DNA of 64,000 nt, taken from positions 1-64,000 of the forward strand of contig CACFAF010000003.1 of NCBI GenBank assembly GCA_902564245.1. The letters are read 5' to 3'. Below are positions 37,154 through 46,986 of this stretch, one piece after another (positions within the stretch are counted from its first letter, which is position 1; each line of letters opens with the position of its first letter). The position numbers and the translations under genes are program-made. This stretch comes from an uncultured Pelagibacteraceae bacterium (lineage in GTDB: Bacteria > Pseudomonadota > Alphaproteobacteria > Pelagibacterales > Pelagibacteraceae). The notes beneath the pieces were generated by a model. It had not been told where the DNA came from, ran no database searches, and saw only the letters and a program-made list of their open reading frames with translations.

Positions 37154-39537
37154 CTATTTATTCCAGGAAGGTTTGTTTGAGCAAATGGTATAATAGTTAT
37201 TGAGAAATAAATTTGTTCATTAGGCTGAAAATCTGTATCTTGATAATATTCTTTATTATACTCAACAGCTGCTGTTAAACAGTCATTTTTATATTCATAA
37301 ATTAAATTATAGAATTCTGTTAAATCAGTTTTTTTATTTTTTCTTGTACTAAATTTTAACTTTTTTTGATCACTAAAGCTATATGAAGTTTCATTTGTAA
37401 TATAACTTTCATTTCCTATAAAATTATTTTCTTCCAAGTATTCAAAAGATGTAGCAAAGTTATTAAGACTAAAATTTGTTTTAATTGAATCATAATTTGA
37501 TCTATCTAGATTATTGTCTATTGAAAAATTATAGTCAAAATTTATATGCTCATTAGGTATAATTTTAAAATTTCCAACTAAATCAGATGTTTTTCTTCCT
37601 ATTGAACTTTTAATAGGTAAATCATCATTGGCTTCATTTCTAAATACTGATGCCATATTCAATAATATAAAATCATTATTTTTTTTATCTTTTTTTTCAT
37701 ATTTTGCACCTAATGTAATAGAGTGACCGTTTTCGATTGTATCTGATCTGCCTAACCTATTAAATGAAAAGATATTATTTATGTCTATTCTTCTATCATC
37801 ATTTCTAATATCTTTTGAATTATTAGGACTAAATCTGTAAGAAAAAGTTGGAGTAAAATAATTGTTATAAGCCATTGTTTCTTTTTTTAATGGATAAGAG
37901 CTTTCCATTAGAAAAGATGTCAACAAATCATGATTCAAATCATTTTCATATCTAGAGGAATTTTTCCCTTTTATATTTGTATTTTTAAGTAAAAGACTAT
38001 AGTTATTTTTTATTCCAGTATTTGTATATTTTCCATTAGACTTATAAATGAAATCGTTTATAGAAACTGCTTCATAAATATTTGTATCAAATTGTTTTTG
38101 ATAGCCTGAGGAATTTATAACTAGCTGATCAAATTTGTTCGAATCTAATTCTACTATTTTATTTATATTAAATTCTGGATATACATATTCGTACTTATTA
38201 CTTGATGTTCTTTTATTTAAATCATTATAAACTTGAAAACTTGTGTCTATAGACAAATCTTCTCTACTAGCTTCAAATTTCAAATTCGAATTTAAAACTG
38301 AATCGTTAGTAATTAGTGGAGATTTTAGCTTATATGTTTTTAGATAAGTATCTTTAGAGGCATTTTGAAGATTTAATTCAAGACTACTGAATTCAAAAGC
38401 ACTAAGTCCTAAATTAACTGTTGAATTAGAGAAAAAGTGAGTTTTATTATCATTTTCTTTATGTGCAAAACTAAAATCGACCATATTTTTGGTCTCTTTT
38501 CCTACTTGGCGATATTCTAATTGATATAATTGTTCAGATGAATAAATTCTAGGAGTAAAAGTCATATCTTTATTGTCAGCTAAGACATGGTAATAAGGAA
38601 GATCAACTGAATTTCCAGTTTTTGAACTGTTAAGATATTTTGGAATAAGAAACCCAGATTGTCTTTTAACAGTAGGGTCTGGATGAAAAAATTTTGGAAA
38701 GTATAAAATTGGTATATCATAGAGTTTTAGCCATGCATTTTTATAATCAATAATTTTTTTTGATTTATTATGAGTGATTGTTTCTGCTGACATTTGCCAA
38801 GGAGGACATTTTTCAGTTTTTTTACAAGTTGTAAAAACACCCTTTGAAATCTTAGTTTCATTTTCTGTTGCATTAATTACGTTACCTTTCATTCTAGGAT
38901 TATTTGTTGGATTACCAAAAGTTGCATTATATAATTCCAAATTAAAATCTTTACCCGAAAATTTATTATCTCTTAAATTAACCATTAATTCTTTAAGATT
39001 AAGTTTGTTTTTCATATTATCGATATATGTAGCATCACTTCCTTTTAAAATCTTATTAGAATTATAAAGTTTAAATTTATTTAGTATGATTATATTTCCA
39101 AAGTTATCTTTTATTTTTGTTTTATAGCTAGAGTAAAATTCATTTTTATTTCTATCAAAAAATAAATTTTTTGAATCAATAATATAATTATTTTCTAGTA
39201 AAGCTGAAGAGGACCCTACTGTTGATATAATATTTTTTTTTCTATCAAAAAACATTTTTTCAGCATTTAATTTTAATTGATTTATGTTATCTGTAAATTC
39301 AATATTATTAGTAAGAGTAAGGAGTAGTTTTTTTTTATCATACTTAAATTTTTCTGCAGTTATTTCAATCTTGTCAATTTTATCAATAATTTTTATATCA
39401 TTTTCAGCTTGAATTAAATTTCCTTTATCAAGAATTTCTATATCTTTTGTCAAAAATTCTAGATTATCTGAATTCGCTTTATTAAAAAATATAATAAATA
39501 AAAGCAGTATATTTATATAAAAAATTTTATTTTTCAT
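37150..39537 (-). CDS. lptD: LPS-assembly protein LptD
   Basis: OstA-like N domain, PPWQMSAETITHNKSKKIIDYKNAWLKLYDIPILYFPKFFHPDPTVKRQSGFLIP, beta-barrel C-terminus. Confidence 0.93.
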   Translation of the reverse strand: MKNKIFYINILLLFIIFFNKANSDNLEFLTKDIEILDKGNLIQAENDIKIIDKIDKIEITAEKFKYDKKKLLLTLTNNIEFTDNINQLKLNAEKMFFDRKKNIISTVGSSSALLENNYIIDSKNLFFDRNKNEFYSSYKTKIKDNFGNIIILNKFKLYNSNKILKGSDATYIDNMKNKLNLKELMVNLRDNKFSGKDFNLELYNATFGNPTNNPRMKGNVINATENETKISKGVFTTCKKTEKCPPWQMSAETITHNKSKKIIDYKNAWLKLYDIPILYFPKFFHPDPTVKRQSGFLIPKYLNSSKTGNSVDLPYYHVLADNKDMTFTPRIYSSEQLYQLEYRQVGKETKNMVDFSFAHKENDNKTHFFSNSTVNLGLSAFEFSSLELNLQNASKDTYLKTYKLKSPLITNDSVLNSNLKFEASREDLSIDTSFQVYNDLNKRTSSNKYEYVYPEFNINKIVELDSNKFDQLVINSSGYQKQFDTNIYEAVSINDFIYKSNGKYTNTGIKNNYSLLLKNTNIKGKNSSRYENDLNHDLLTSFLMESSYPLKKETMAYNNYFTPTFSYRFSPNNSKDIRNDDRRIDINNIFSFNRLGRSDTIENGHSITLGAKYEKKDKKNNDFILLNMASVFRNEANDDLPIKSSIGRKTSDLVGNFKIIPNEHINFDYNFSIDNNLDRSNYDSIKTNFSLNNFATSFEYLEENNFIGNESYITNETSYSFSDQKKLKFSTRKNKKTDLTEFYNLIYEYKNDCLTAAVEYNKEYYQDTDFQPNEQIYFSITIIPFAQTNLPGINR

Positions 39538-40606
39538 TTATCCTAACCAATCCAATACAACAGAAAAAAAATATAATTATTAGTGGTAACCAAACTGATA
39601 GTTCTATTGGCATATATTCATTTTCTCCTAAAGAAAATATAAAAAAATTAAAGTAATAAATAATTACTGATATTAGTATTCCCATAACTAAATTAAAAGT
39701 TATTGGATTATTATGTTTTATATTAAGCATTATTATCGATGCAAATAGACACATTATTGTGAGATACACAGGATACGAATAGAGTTTTTGGAAATGACCA
39801 TTTATTTCAGAGGTAGAATAGCCTAATTGCTCATACTCCTTTTTAAGTTTTTGAAGTTTAAAAAACGTAAGAGAAGAAAGATTTGAAAATAAACTTTTAA
39901 TTTTTTCAGAATTAAAATTTGTTCTGAAAATAAATTCATTTTTAACAGATTTATTATTATCTTTAGATATAGTTGCTTTTTTTAAATACCAATCATTATT
40001 CTCAATATTAGCTTCATTTGTATAAATATACCTAATAATATTAAAATTATTGTCAAATTGAGAAATTGAAACATCCATCAGTTTATTTTTTACAAGTTTC
40101 TTAGCATTAATTATATTTATTTTTTCTTTGAATTCATCTTTGATCCAAATTCCATTATTGGTTATTACTGCTAGATATTTATTATCTTTAGATTGACCAC
40201 TTTTTAAGTCAAAATATATATATTTGAACTTTGATGACAAATTATAAAATATAGTCACAATAAAAATTCCTAGTAGCAAAGAAGTAAAAGTAATTGTTTT
40301 AATAATTTTATAATTTGTAATACCAAAATTTTTAAATACATTTAGTTCATCTTTATCAAAAACCCTTATGAAAAAAAATTGAGTTGATATTAAAAAAATG
40401 AAAGGGAAAATTTCATATAAAATTGATGGTGTATTAAGAAAAGTTAAAATTATCGGAAAAATAATCTTTTTATCACTTTCTTTAAAATATGAAATTTCTT
40501 CAAATATATTTAATACAAATATTGCACTAAAGAAAACAAAAGTTATTAGCAATACAGTCTTCAGGTAATTTTTAATAATATATAATTGATAAATTCTAGG
40601 TGTCAT
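39527..40606 (-). CDS. lptG: LPS export ABC transporter permease LptG
   Basis: YjgP/YjgQ family; second gene of the lptFG pair upstream of lptD. Confidence 0.88.
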   Translation of the reverse strand: MTPRIYQLYIIKNYLKTVLLITFVFFSAIFVLNIFEEISYFKESDKKIIFPIILTFLNTPSILYEIFPFIFLISTQFFFIRVFDKDELNVFKNFGITNYKIIKTITFTSLLLGIFIVTIFYNLSSKFKYIYFDLKSGQSKDNKYLAVITNNGIWIKDEFKEKINIINAKKLVKNKLMDVSISQFDNNFNIIRYIYTNEANIENNDWYLKKATISKDNNKSVKNEFIFRTNFNSEKIKSLFSNLSSLTFFKLQKLKKEYEQLGYSTSEINGHFQKLYSYPVYLTIMCLFASIIMLNIKHNNPITFNLVMGILISVIIYYFNFFIFSLGENEYMPIELSVWLPLIIIFFFCCIGLVRINEK

Positions 40607-40607
40607 T

Positions 40608-41726
40608 TTATTTAGCTATAGTTAGTTTCTTAAATATTAAAATATAATTAATTAAAAAAATTATTAATGGACTCAGTAAAAAGATTAAACTTGAAAGTTT
40701 ATTTATACCTGCATATTTCAGAGAAATTTCAGAAAAAATAATTATAGATAAAACGTATAAAAAAACTTTTATTCTAAATTTTGAATAATTTGAACTATCT
40801 TTTGATTTTAAGATTAAAATTGATGCAATTAAAGCAATCAATGGAATAAAAAAAGGAGCATAAAATCTTTTTATCAGTTCTTGATTTACACTTATTAAAG
40901 AATCTTTGTTACAAATTAAAAATTTTATTTCAACAAATTCGTTATTAGTTAATATTTTCTTTAAACATTTAAATAAAGACGTGGATTTTAATTCTTGTAT
41001 CTTAGGAAATGTCGTAGACTTAGTAGTGTATTTTGAAAGATTTAACTCTGTTTTTTCAAAACTATACTTCGTGATATTTTTATCATCAATATTAATTATC
41101 TCACCTTCATAAAGAATTAAAAAATTTAAATCATTTTTATTAACAATAGATCCTGACTTAGCATATATAATTTGTGCTTCATCGCCTGAGGTCGATTCTT
41201 TTAAGAAAATATTTTGTAATAAATTTTTTTCTTTTTTATTAACAAAAATTGTTAACCCTTCGACTGTATCAATAAATTTTTTTTCTTTAATTAAAGATGG
41301 AAAAAAATCTATATTTGAAGATCTAATAAATGATCTAGCTTTGTCCTGTGATTTTGGAACTATGTAGGTTGTAAGTAAAATTTGAAAAATTAAAAAAAAT
41401 AGAGAATATATGATTATAGTATTTATAAAGGTTTTTCTTGTAATGCCGTTAATCCAAAATATTATAAGTTCATTTTTATTTTCATATTTTGTTAAAGTAT
41501 AAAAGAGAGAAATAAAAAAAACAAAAGGCAAAACCCTAGAAAAAATTTTTGGAAAATTTAAAAGAGTAAAATACATATATATTTTGAAATTGTGCCCATC
41601 CTCTGTAACAAAATCTAGGAAGTTTACAGCTTGTATTATCCAAACAATTAGTGTTGACGTAATGGATATGATTAGAAAGAAATTAAGATTATCTAATAAA
41701 AATTTACTAAAGATTAATTTTTTCAT
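40608..41726 (-). CDS. lptF: LPS export ABC transporter permease LptF
   Basis: YjgP/YjgQ family topology (NFPKIFSRVLPFVFFISLFYTLTKYENKNELIIFWINGI); start likely ATG 41726 (MKKLIFSKF). Confidence 0.87.
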   Translation of the reverse strand: MKKLIFSKFLLDNLNFFLIISITSTLIVWIIQAVNFLDFVTEDGHNFKIYMYFTLLNFPKIFSRVLPFVFFISLFYTLTKYENKNELIIFWINGITRKTFINTIIIYSLFFLIFQILLTTYIVPKSQDKARSFIRSSNIDFFPSLIKEKKFIDTVEGLTIFVNKKEKNLLQNIFLKESTSGDEAQIIYAKSGSIVNKNDLNFLILYEGEIINIDDKNITKYSFEKTELNLSKYTTKSTTFPKIQELKSTSLFKCLKKILTNNEFVEIKFLICNKDSLISVNQELIKRFYAPFFIPLIALIASILILKSKDSSNYSKFRIKVFLYVLSIIIFSEISLKYAGINKLSSLIFLLSPLIIFLINYILIFKKLTIAK

Positions 41727-41788
41727 TGAAATATAATAATTTTCTTCATATATACCATCGAACACGTGTAGAGTGTATTTAAAAATTT

Positions 41789-43252
41789 ATGACTATTAAA
41801 TTTACTTATAAAAATAAGGCTAAATCAAGCAATCTTGAGGCAATTGTTTTGTTTACTGATGAGAAGTTTCAAACAAAAAATTTAAAAAATTTCATATCAA
41901 AAAATGAAGCAAGTTATGTTGAAAAGACTTTAAAAAATAGGAAAATAAATAAAGAAAATATTATCTCTTTCAACTTAAACGAAAAAACTAGGATTATTTT
42001 GATATCTTTAAAAAAAGATCTTAAAGGAAATGGAGTAGAAAATTTAGGTGCCGAATTTTATAATTTTATAAAAAAAAATTTATTAAAAGAAATATCTATA
42101 TTTGCCGAAAGTGTAAAAACTAAACCAGGAAAAGATTTTATAGGACGGTTTTTACATGGATTAAAGTTGAAATCATATGAATTCAATATTTATAAATCAA
42201 AAAAAATAAAAAATATTACAACAATTTCTTTAATTGGGAGACTAAACAATATATTTGTAAAGAATAAATTAAAGTTTAAAGCTCTAGAAGATGGTACATT
42301 TTTCACTAGAGATCTTGTGTCAGAACCTGGAAATATTTTACATCCTGATGAGTATGCCAAAAGATTACTTAAATTAAAAAAATTTGGATTAAAAGTTACT
42401 GTTTATAATGAACAAAAATTAAAAAAATTAGGAATGAATGCTTTAGTAGGCGTAGGACAAGGAAGTATAAGAGGGTCCTATCTCGTCACTATTGAGTGGA
42501 ATGGAACAAAATCAAAATCAAAACCCTTAGGTTTTGTTGGAAAGGGTGTTTGTTTTGATACGGGGGGTATTTCTTTAAAACCTGCAAAATTTATGGAAGA
42601 TATGACATACGATATGGCAGGATCTGCTGTAGTTGTTGGATTAATGAAAAACTTTGCAATAAGAAAAGCAAAAATAAATGCCGTTGGGGTAGTAGGACTT
42701 GTTGAAAACATGCCTGGAGGAAATGCACAAAGACCTGGAGATATAGTTAAATCTTATAGCGGAAAAACTATAGAAGTTTTAAATACTGATGCAGAAGGAA
42801 GATTAGTTTTAGCAGATGCTTTAACTTTTACTGAAAAGAAATTTAAACCTCAATTTATGATTGACCTAGCCACATTAACTGGTGCAATAATTGTTTGCTT
42901 AGGATCTGAATATGCTGGACTTTTTTCAAATAATGATAAACTTTCAAAACAGATTTTTGATGCTGGAGAAAAAGTAGATGAAAAAGTGTGGAGATTACCT
43001 CTTCATAAAAACTATGATAAACTTATGGACTCTAAAACTGCTGATATGCAAAATATAAACTATGTAGGAGGAGCAGGTTCAACAACAGCAGCACAATTTT
43101 TGCAAAGATTCATAATTAATAAAACACCTTGGGCCCATCTAGACATAGCTGGGATGGCTTTCTCTAAATATGGAGGCGCTTTAAACCCGAGTGGAGCAAC
43201 AGGTTATGGTGTAAGGTTGTTAAATCAATTTGTGGAAGATAACTATGAATAA
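41789..43252 (+). CDS. pepA: Leucyl aminopeptidase
   Basis: VGKGVCFDTGGISLKPAKFMEDMTYDMAGSA, NTDAEGRLVLADALTF. Confidence 0.96.
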   Translation: MTIKFTYKNKAKSSNLEAIVLFTDEKFQTKNLKNFISKNEASYVEKTLKNRKINKENIISFNLNEKTRIILISLKKDLKGNGVENLGAEFYNFIKKNLLKEISIFAESVKTKPGKDFIGRFLHGLKLKSYEFNIYKSKKIKNITTISLIGRLNNIFVKNKLKFKALEDGTFFTRDLVSEPGNILHPDEYAKRLLKLKKFGLKVTVYNEQKLKKLGMNALVGVGQGSIRGSYLVTIEWNGTKSKSKPLGFVGKGVCFDTGGISLKPAKFMEDMTYDMAGSAVVVGLMKNFAIRKAKINAVGVVGLVENMPGGNAQRPGDIVKSYSGKTIEVLNTDAEGRLVLADALTFTEKKFKPQFMIDLATLTGAIIVCLGSEYAGLFSNNDKLSKQIFDAGEKVDEKVWRLPLHKNYDKLMDSKTADMQNINYVGGAGSTTAAQFLQRFIINKTPWAHLDIAGMAFSKYGGALNPSGATGYGVRLLNQFVEDNYE

Positions 43253-43655
43253 TTTAGAACAAACACTTTCAATTATAAAACCAGATGCAGTCGAGAGGAA
43301 TTTAGATAAAGAAATTAAAGAAATATTCATTAATAAAGGTTTTAAAATTGTAAAAGAAAAAAAAATTCAATTAGCAAAAAATGAAGCTGAACAATTCTAT
43401 AAAGTGCACGAAACTAAGCCATTTTACAATGAATTATGTGCTTATTTATCATCAGGCCCAATAGTAGTAATGATACTTGAAAAAGAGAGTGCTGTATTAG
43501 CAAATAGAGAGTTAATGGGCGCTACAAATCCAAAAGAAGCAAAAGAAGGAACAATTAGAAAAAAATTTGGATTATCAATCGATAAAAATTCTGTACATGG
43601 TTCCGACAGTGTTGATAATGCTAAAATAGAAATTGATTTTTTTTTTAAAGATTAA
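43245..43655 (+). CDS. ndk: Nucleoside diphosphate kinase
   Basis: TLSIIKPDAVERN, GATNPKEAKEGTIRKKFG, NSVHGSDSVDNA; ATG at 43245 overlaps the pepA stop. Confidence 0.96.
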   Translation: MNNLEQTLSIIKPDAVERNLDKEIKEIFINKGFKIVKEKKIQLAKNEAEQFYKVHETKPFYNELCAYLSSGPIVVMILEKESAVLANRELMGATNPKEAKEGTIRKKFGLSIDKNSVHGSDSVDNAKIEIDFFFKD

Positions 43656-44227
43656 GTTAAAATTTTCATAATAGCGGCTGGATAAATTAAATGTTCCTTT
43701 TTAAGAACTTTTCTTGCCAACGAAATATGATTATCTTTTTCAGATATTTTAACCTTTTTTTGTAAAATTATTTTTCCAGAGTCGAGTTTTGATGTTACAT
43801 AATGAACAGTACATCCTGCAAATTTCTCACTTCTTTTTAAAGCTCTAATATGTGTATTTAAACCTTTGTATTTTGGAAGCAATGAGGGATGTATATTAAT
43901 TATTTTACCTTGAAATTTTTTGATAAAGTTTTTTGATAAAATTTTCATAAATCCCGCAAGACAAATTAAAGTGATTTTATTTTTTTTTAGAAATAACAAA
44001 TTATTTTTTTCATAAGTTTTTTTTGAAAAATTAAATATTTTTTTTTTTATTCTATATTGGTTTGCATATTTTAGACCCTTAGCTTGAGATTTATTTGAAA
44101 CAATCAAATCTATTGTAATAGGAGATTTTTTAGATTTAGAGAATTTTATTAAATTTTTTAAATTTGAACCTTTGCCAGATATAAAAACCGCAGTTTTTAC
44201 TTTTTTAAGACCAGTTAATTTTACCAT
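43652..44227 (-). CDS. purN: Phosphoribosylglycinamide formyltransferase
   Basis: VFISGKGSNLKNLI, LAGFMKILSKNFIKKFQGKIINIHPSLLPKYKG. Confidence 0.95.
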   Translation of the reverse strand: MVKLTGLKKVKTAVFISGKGSNLKNLIKFSKSKKSPITIDLIVSNKSQAKGLKYANQYRIKKKIFNFSKKTYEKNNLLFLKKNKITLICLAGFMKILSKNFIKKFQGKIINIHPSLLPKYKGLNTHIRALKRSEKFAGCTVHYVTSKLDSGKIILQKKVKISEKDNHISLARKVLKKEHLIYPAAIMKILT

Positions 44228-45233
44228 TAAGTTTAATTTTATTTTTTCCAGTAATTATTTTACCTATAATATATGGTTTATAATCTTTGTTAAAAAATTT
44301 TTTAATTTTACTAAAATTTTTTTTATTTATAATAAGACAAAATCCGACACCACAATTAAAAGTTTTTAACATTTCTTTGTCATCAATTTTATTTTTTTTT
44401 AACCAGTTAAATATACTTTTAGTTTTTATTTTATTTAAATCAATATTTGCTACTAAATTTTCTGGAATAACCCTTTTTATATTATCAGCAATTCCACCAC
44501 CAGTTATATTTGCACATCCATTAATTAAATTATGTTTAATTAAATTTAGAACTTCTTTAACATAAATTTTTGTAGGCTTTAAAAGTTCTTCTTTTAAAAA
44601 TTTATTTCTTTTTAAATTAATTTTATTTTTACTTAAAATATACCTTATTAATGAATAACCATTAGAATGAACTCCACTAGATGGTATTGCTAATATTAAA
44701 TCATTTTTTTTAATTTTTTCTTTTTTTAAAATTTTATTTTCTTCGACAATTCCTACTGCAAAACCAGCAATATCAAATTTACCTTTTGTGTAAGTTCCAG
44801 GCATTTCTGCTGTTTCACCACCAACTAGTTCACATTCTGAAATTTTACATCCTCTAATAATACCTTTTAAAATTGATCTAAGTTTTTTTAAGTTAATTTT
44901 GTTAATTGATATATAATCTAAAAATAATAAAGGCCTTGCACCCTGTACAATTAAATCATTAACACTCATTGCCACTAAATCAATTCCAATAGTATCAAAT
45001 TTGTTTAATTGATTGGCAATTTCAATTTTTGTACCAACCCCATCTGTACATGCTACAATTTTGGGTTTTCTTAAATTGCTGGGTATGTCTGAAATTGATC
45101 CAAAACCACCGATATTTTTAAACTTTTTTTTGCCTTTATTCTTTGTAGAAATATTAGATATAAACTTAATAAATTTGTCAGATGCATTTATGTTTACTCC
45201 ACTTTTTTCATATGTAAATTTATTTTTTTTCAT
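44205..45233 (-). CDS. purM: Phosphoribosylformylglycinamidine cyclo-ligase
   Basis: YEKSGVNINASDKFI, GVGTKIEIA, ELVGGETAEMPGTY, HSNGYSLIR. Confidence 0.96.
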   Translation of the reverse strand: MKKNKFTYEKSGVNINASDKFIKFISNISTKNKGKKKFKNIGGFGSISDIPSNLRKPKIVACTDGVGTKIEIANQLNKFDTIGIDLVAMSVNDLIVQGARPLLFLDYISINKINLKKLRSILKGIIRGCKISECELVGGETAEMPGTYTKGKFDIAGFAVGIVEENKILKKEKIKKNDLILAIPSSGVHSNGYSLIRYILSKNKINLKRNKFLKEELLKPTKIYVKEVLNLIKHNLINGCANITGGGIADNIKRVIPENLVANIDLNKIKTKSIFNWLKKNKIDDKEMLKTFNCGVGFCLIINKKNFSKIKKFFNKDYKPYIIGKIITGKNKIKLNGKINWS

Positions 45234-45244
45234 TAGTATAAAAT

Positions 45245-46321
45245 ATGCAGTTTAAAAAATTAAAAAACTCGATCAATCTATATATATTTTTTTTTTCATA
45301 TCTTCTATTCATAAATATAATATTGATTGAATCTTTATCTGCTAATAATTTTAAAGTTGAAGATCTTAAGATTTCCCAGCCTTTTGAGCTCAATTTTAAT
45401 AAATCAAAAGTTATTGATAGAGGATTTAAAGAAGCCTTTTTAGAATTAGTCTCTATGATTACAACTTCTAAGGATAAAGAAAAAATAAAAAAAACTCAAT
45501 TATCTAAAATAAAAGGATTAATCGATTCTTTTACAATGAGCGATGAAAAATTCATTGATAATAAATATCATGTTAACTTTGATGTAAATTTTAATAAAAA
45601 AAATACATTAGATTTTTTTGAAGAAAATAATATTTTTCCCTCAATTCCTAAAAAAAAAAAATTGTTATTAATTCCAATTTTGGTTGATTTACAATTAGAA
45701 CAAGTTCAACTATTTAATAATAATATTTTTTATGAAAAATGGAATAATAACAATAAACGATTTTACTTATTAAATTATATATTACCAAATGAAGATATCG
45801 AGGATGTAAATTTGATCTCTTTAAATAGTAAGTCAATTGAAGATTATAATTTTCAAGAAATAATAAAAAAATATGATTTAAATGATTTTATTATAGTAAT
45901 TATCTATAAAGATAGTAATAAATTTAAAATATTATCTAAAATGCAACTAAATAATTCATTAAGAATTATTAATCAAAATTTTGAGAGTATTGATTTAACT
46001 TCTGAGAAAGATTTTTACTTAATATTAGATAATTTAAAGATTTCATATGAAAATTATTGGAAAAGTATCAATCAAATTAATACTTCAATTAAATTGCCTT
46101 TAACTATCTCCATAAAATCAGACAAAAATAATAAGATTAGATGGGTAGAAGATATTTTGAATGAACTTGATTTAATTTCTAAGTTCGAAATATCTAGATT
46201 CAATAGTCAAAATTTATATTTTAAAATTATATATAATGGTTCGCCTGATATGTTTATCAATGATATGAATGAAAGAGGGATAAAAATTAAAAAGCAAAAT
46301 CAAATTTGGATAGTTGAATGA
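45245..46321 (+). CDS. DUF2066-like exported protein
   Basis: N-terminal signal anchor; DUF2066-like arrangement divergent from purM and upstream of hda. Confidence 0.65.
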   Translation: MQFKKLKNSINLYIFFFSYLLFINIILIESLSANNFKVEDLKISQPFELNFNKSKVIDRGFKEAFLELVSMITTSKDKEKIKKTQLSKIKGLIDSFTMSDEKFIDNKYHVNFDVNFNKKNTLDFFEENNIFPSIPKKKKLLLIPILVDLQLEQVQLFNNNIFYEKWNNNNKRFYLLNYILPNEDIEDVNLISLNSKSIEDYNFQEIIKKYDLNDFIIVIIYKDSNKFKILSKMQLNNSLRIINQNFESIDLTSEKDFYLILDNLKISYENYWKSINQINTSIKLPLTISIKSDKNNKIRWVEDILNELDLISKFEISRFNSQNLYFKIIYNGSPDMFINDMNERGIKIKKQNQIWIVE

Positions 46322-46986
46322 GGGATTTGAACCAACTTTTATTAAATTTTAATCATAAAGAAAATTTTAGAGATGATGATTTTTATGTAAGCAAAAGTAA
46401 TTATTATGTTTTTAATTTAATAAGTGGTTGGCCGAAGTGGGAAAAAAATATATTAAATATTTGTGGTGAGAGATATTCTGGAAAAACTCATTTAACCAAT
46501 ATTTTTACTAAGAAATTTAGAGCAATAAGTGTAAATGCTGTTTCTTTCGAGGATAAGCACTTAAGAGAAATTAAAATTCATGAAAACATTATATTAGATA
46601 ATTTTAGTGAAAATATTGATGAAAGATTAGTTTATTCTTTATTTAATATAGTTGACCAAGATAATAAATATTTAATTATTAATTCTATAACTCCAATAAA
46701 TCAGATTAATTTTAAATTAAATGATTTAAAATCTAGAGCTAAAAATTGTCTTGTTGCAAATATTGAAAAACCTGATGATGAATTAATTTTTGCCTTAATA
46801 TTGAAAAATTTTTCAGATCGCCAAATCACTATAGATAGAAAATTAATAGATTTTATCATTAAAAGAGTAGAGAGATCATATGGCAAAATAAATGAATTCA
46901 TATATAAAATTGATGAGATTAGTTTAAAAAAGAAAAAATCAATTGATTTTAAGATTATAAAAGAAGTATTAGAAACTTTAAAGTGA
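46318..46986 (+). CDS. hda: DnaA-related regulatory protein (Hda/HdaA-like)
   Basis: NQLLLNFNHKENFRDDDFYVSKSN, ICGERYSGKTHLTNIF, truncated DnaA AAA+ architecture. Confidence 0.82.
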   Translation: MRDLNQLLLNFNHKENFRDDDFYVSKSNYYVFNLISGWPKWEKNILNICGERYSGKTHLTNIFTKKFRAISVNAVSFEDKHLREIKIHENIILDNFSENIDERLVYSLFNIVDQDNKYLIINSITPINQINFKLNDLKSRAKNCLVANIEKPDDELIFALILKNFSDRQITIDRKLIDFIIKRVERSYGKINEFIYKIDEISLKKKKSIDFKIIKEVLETLK

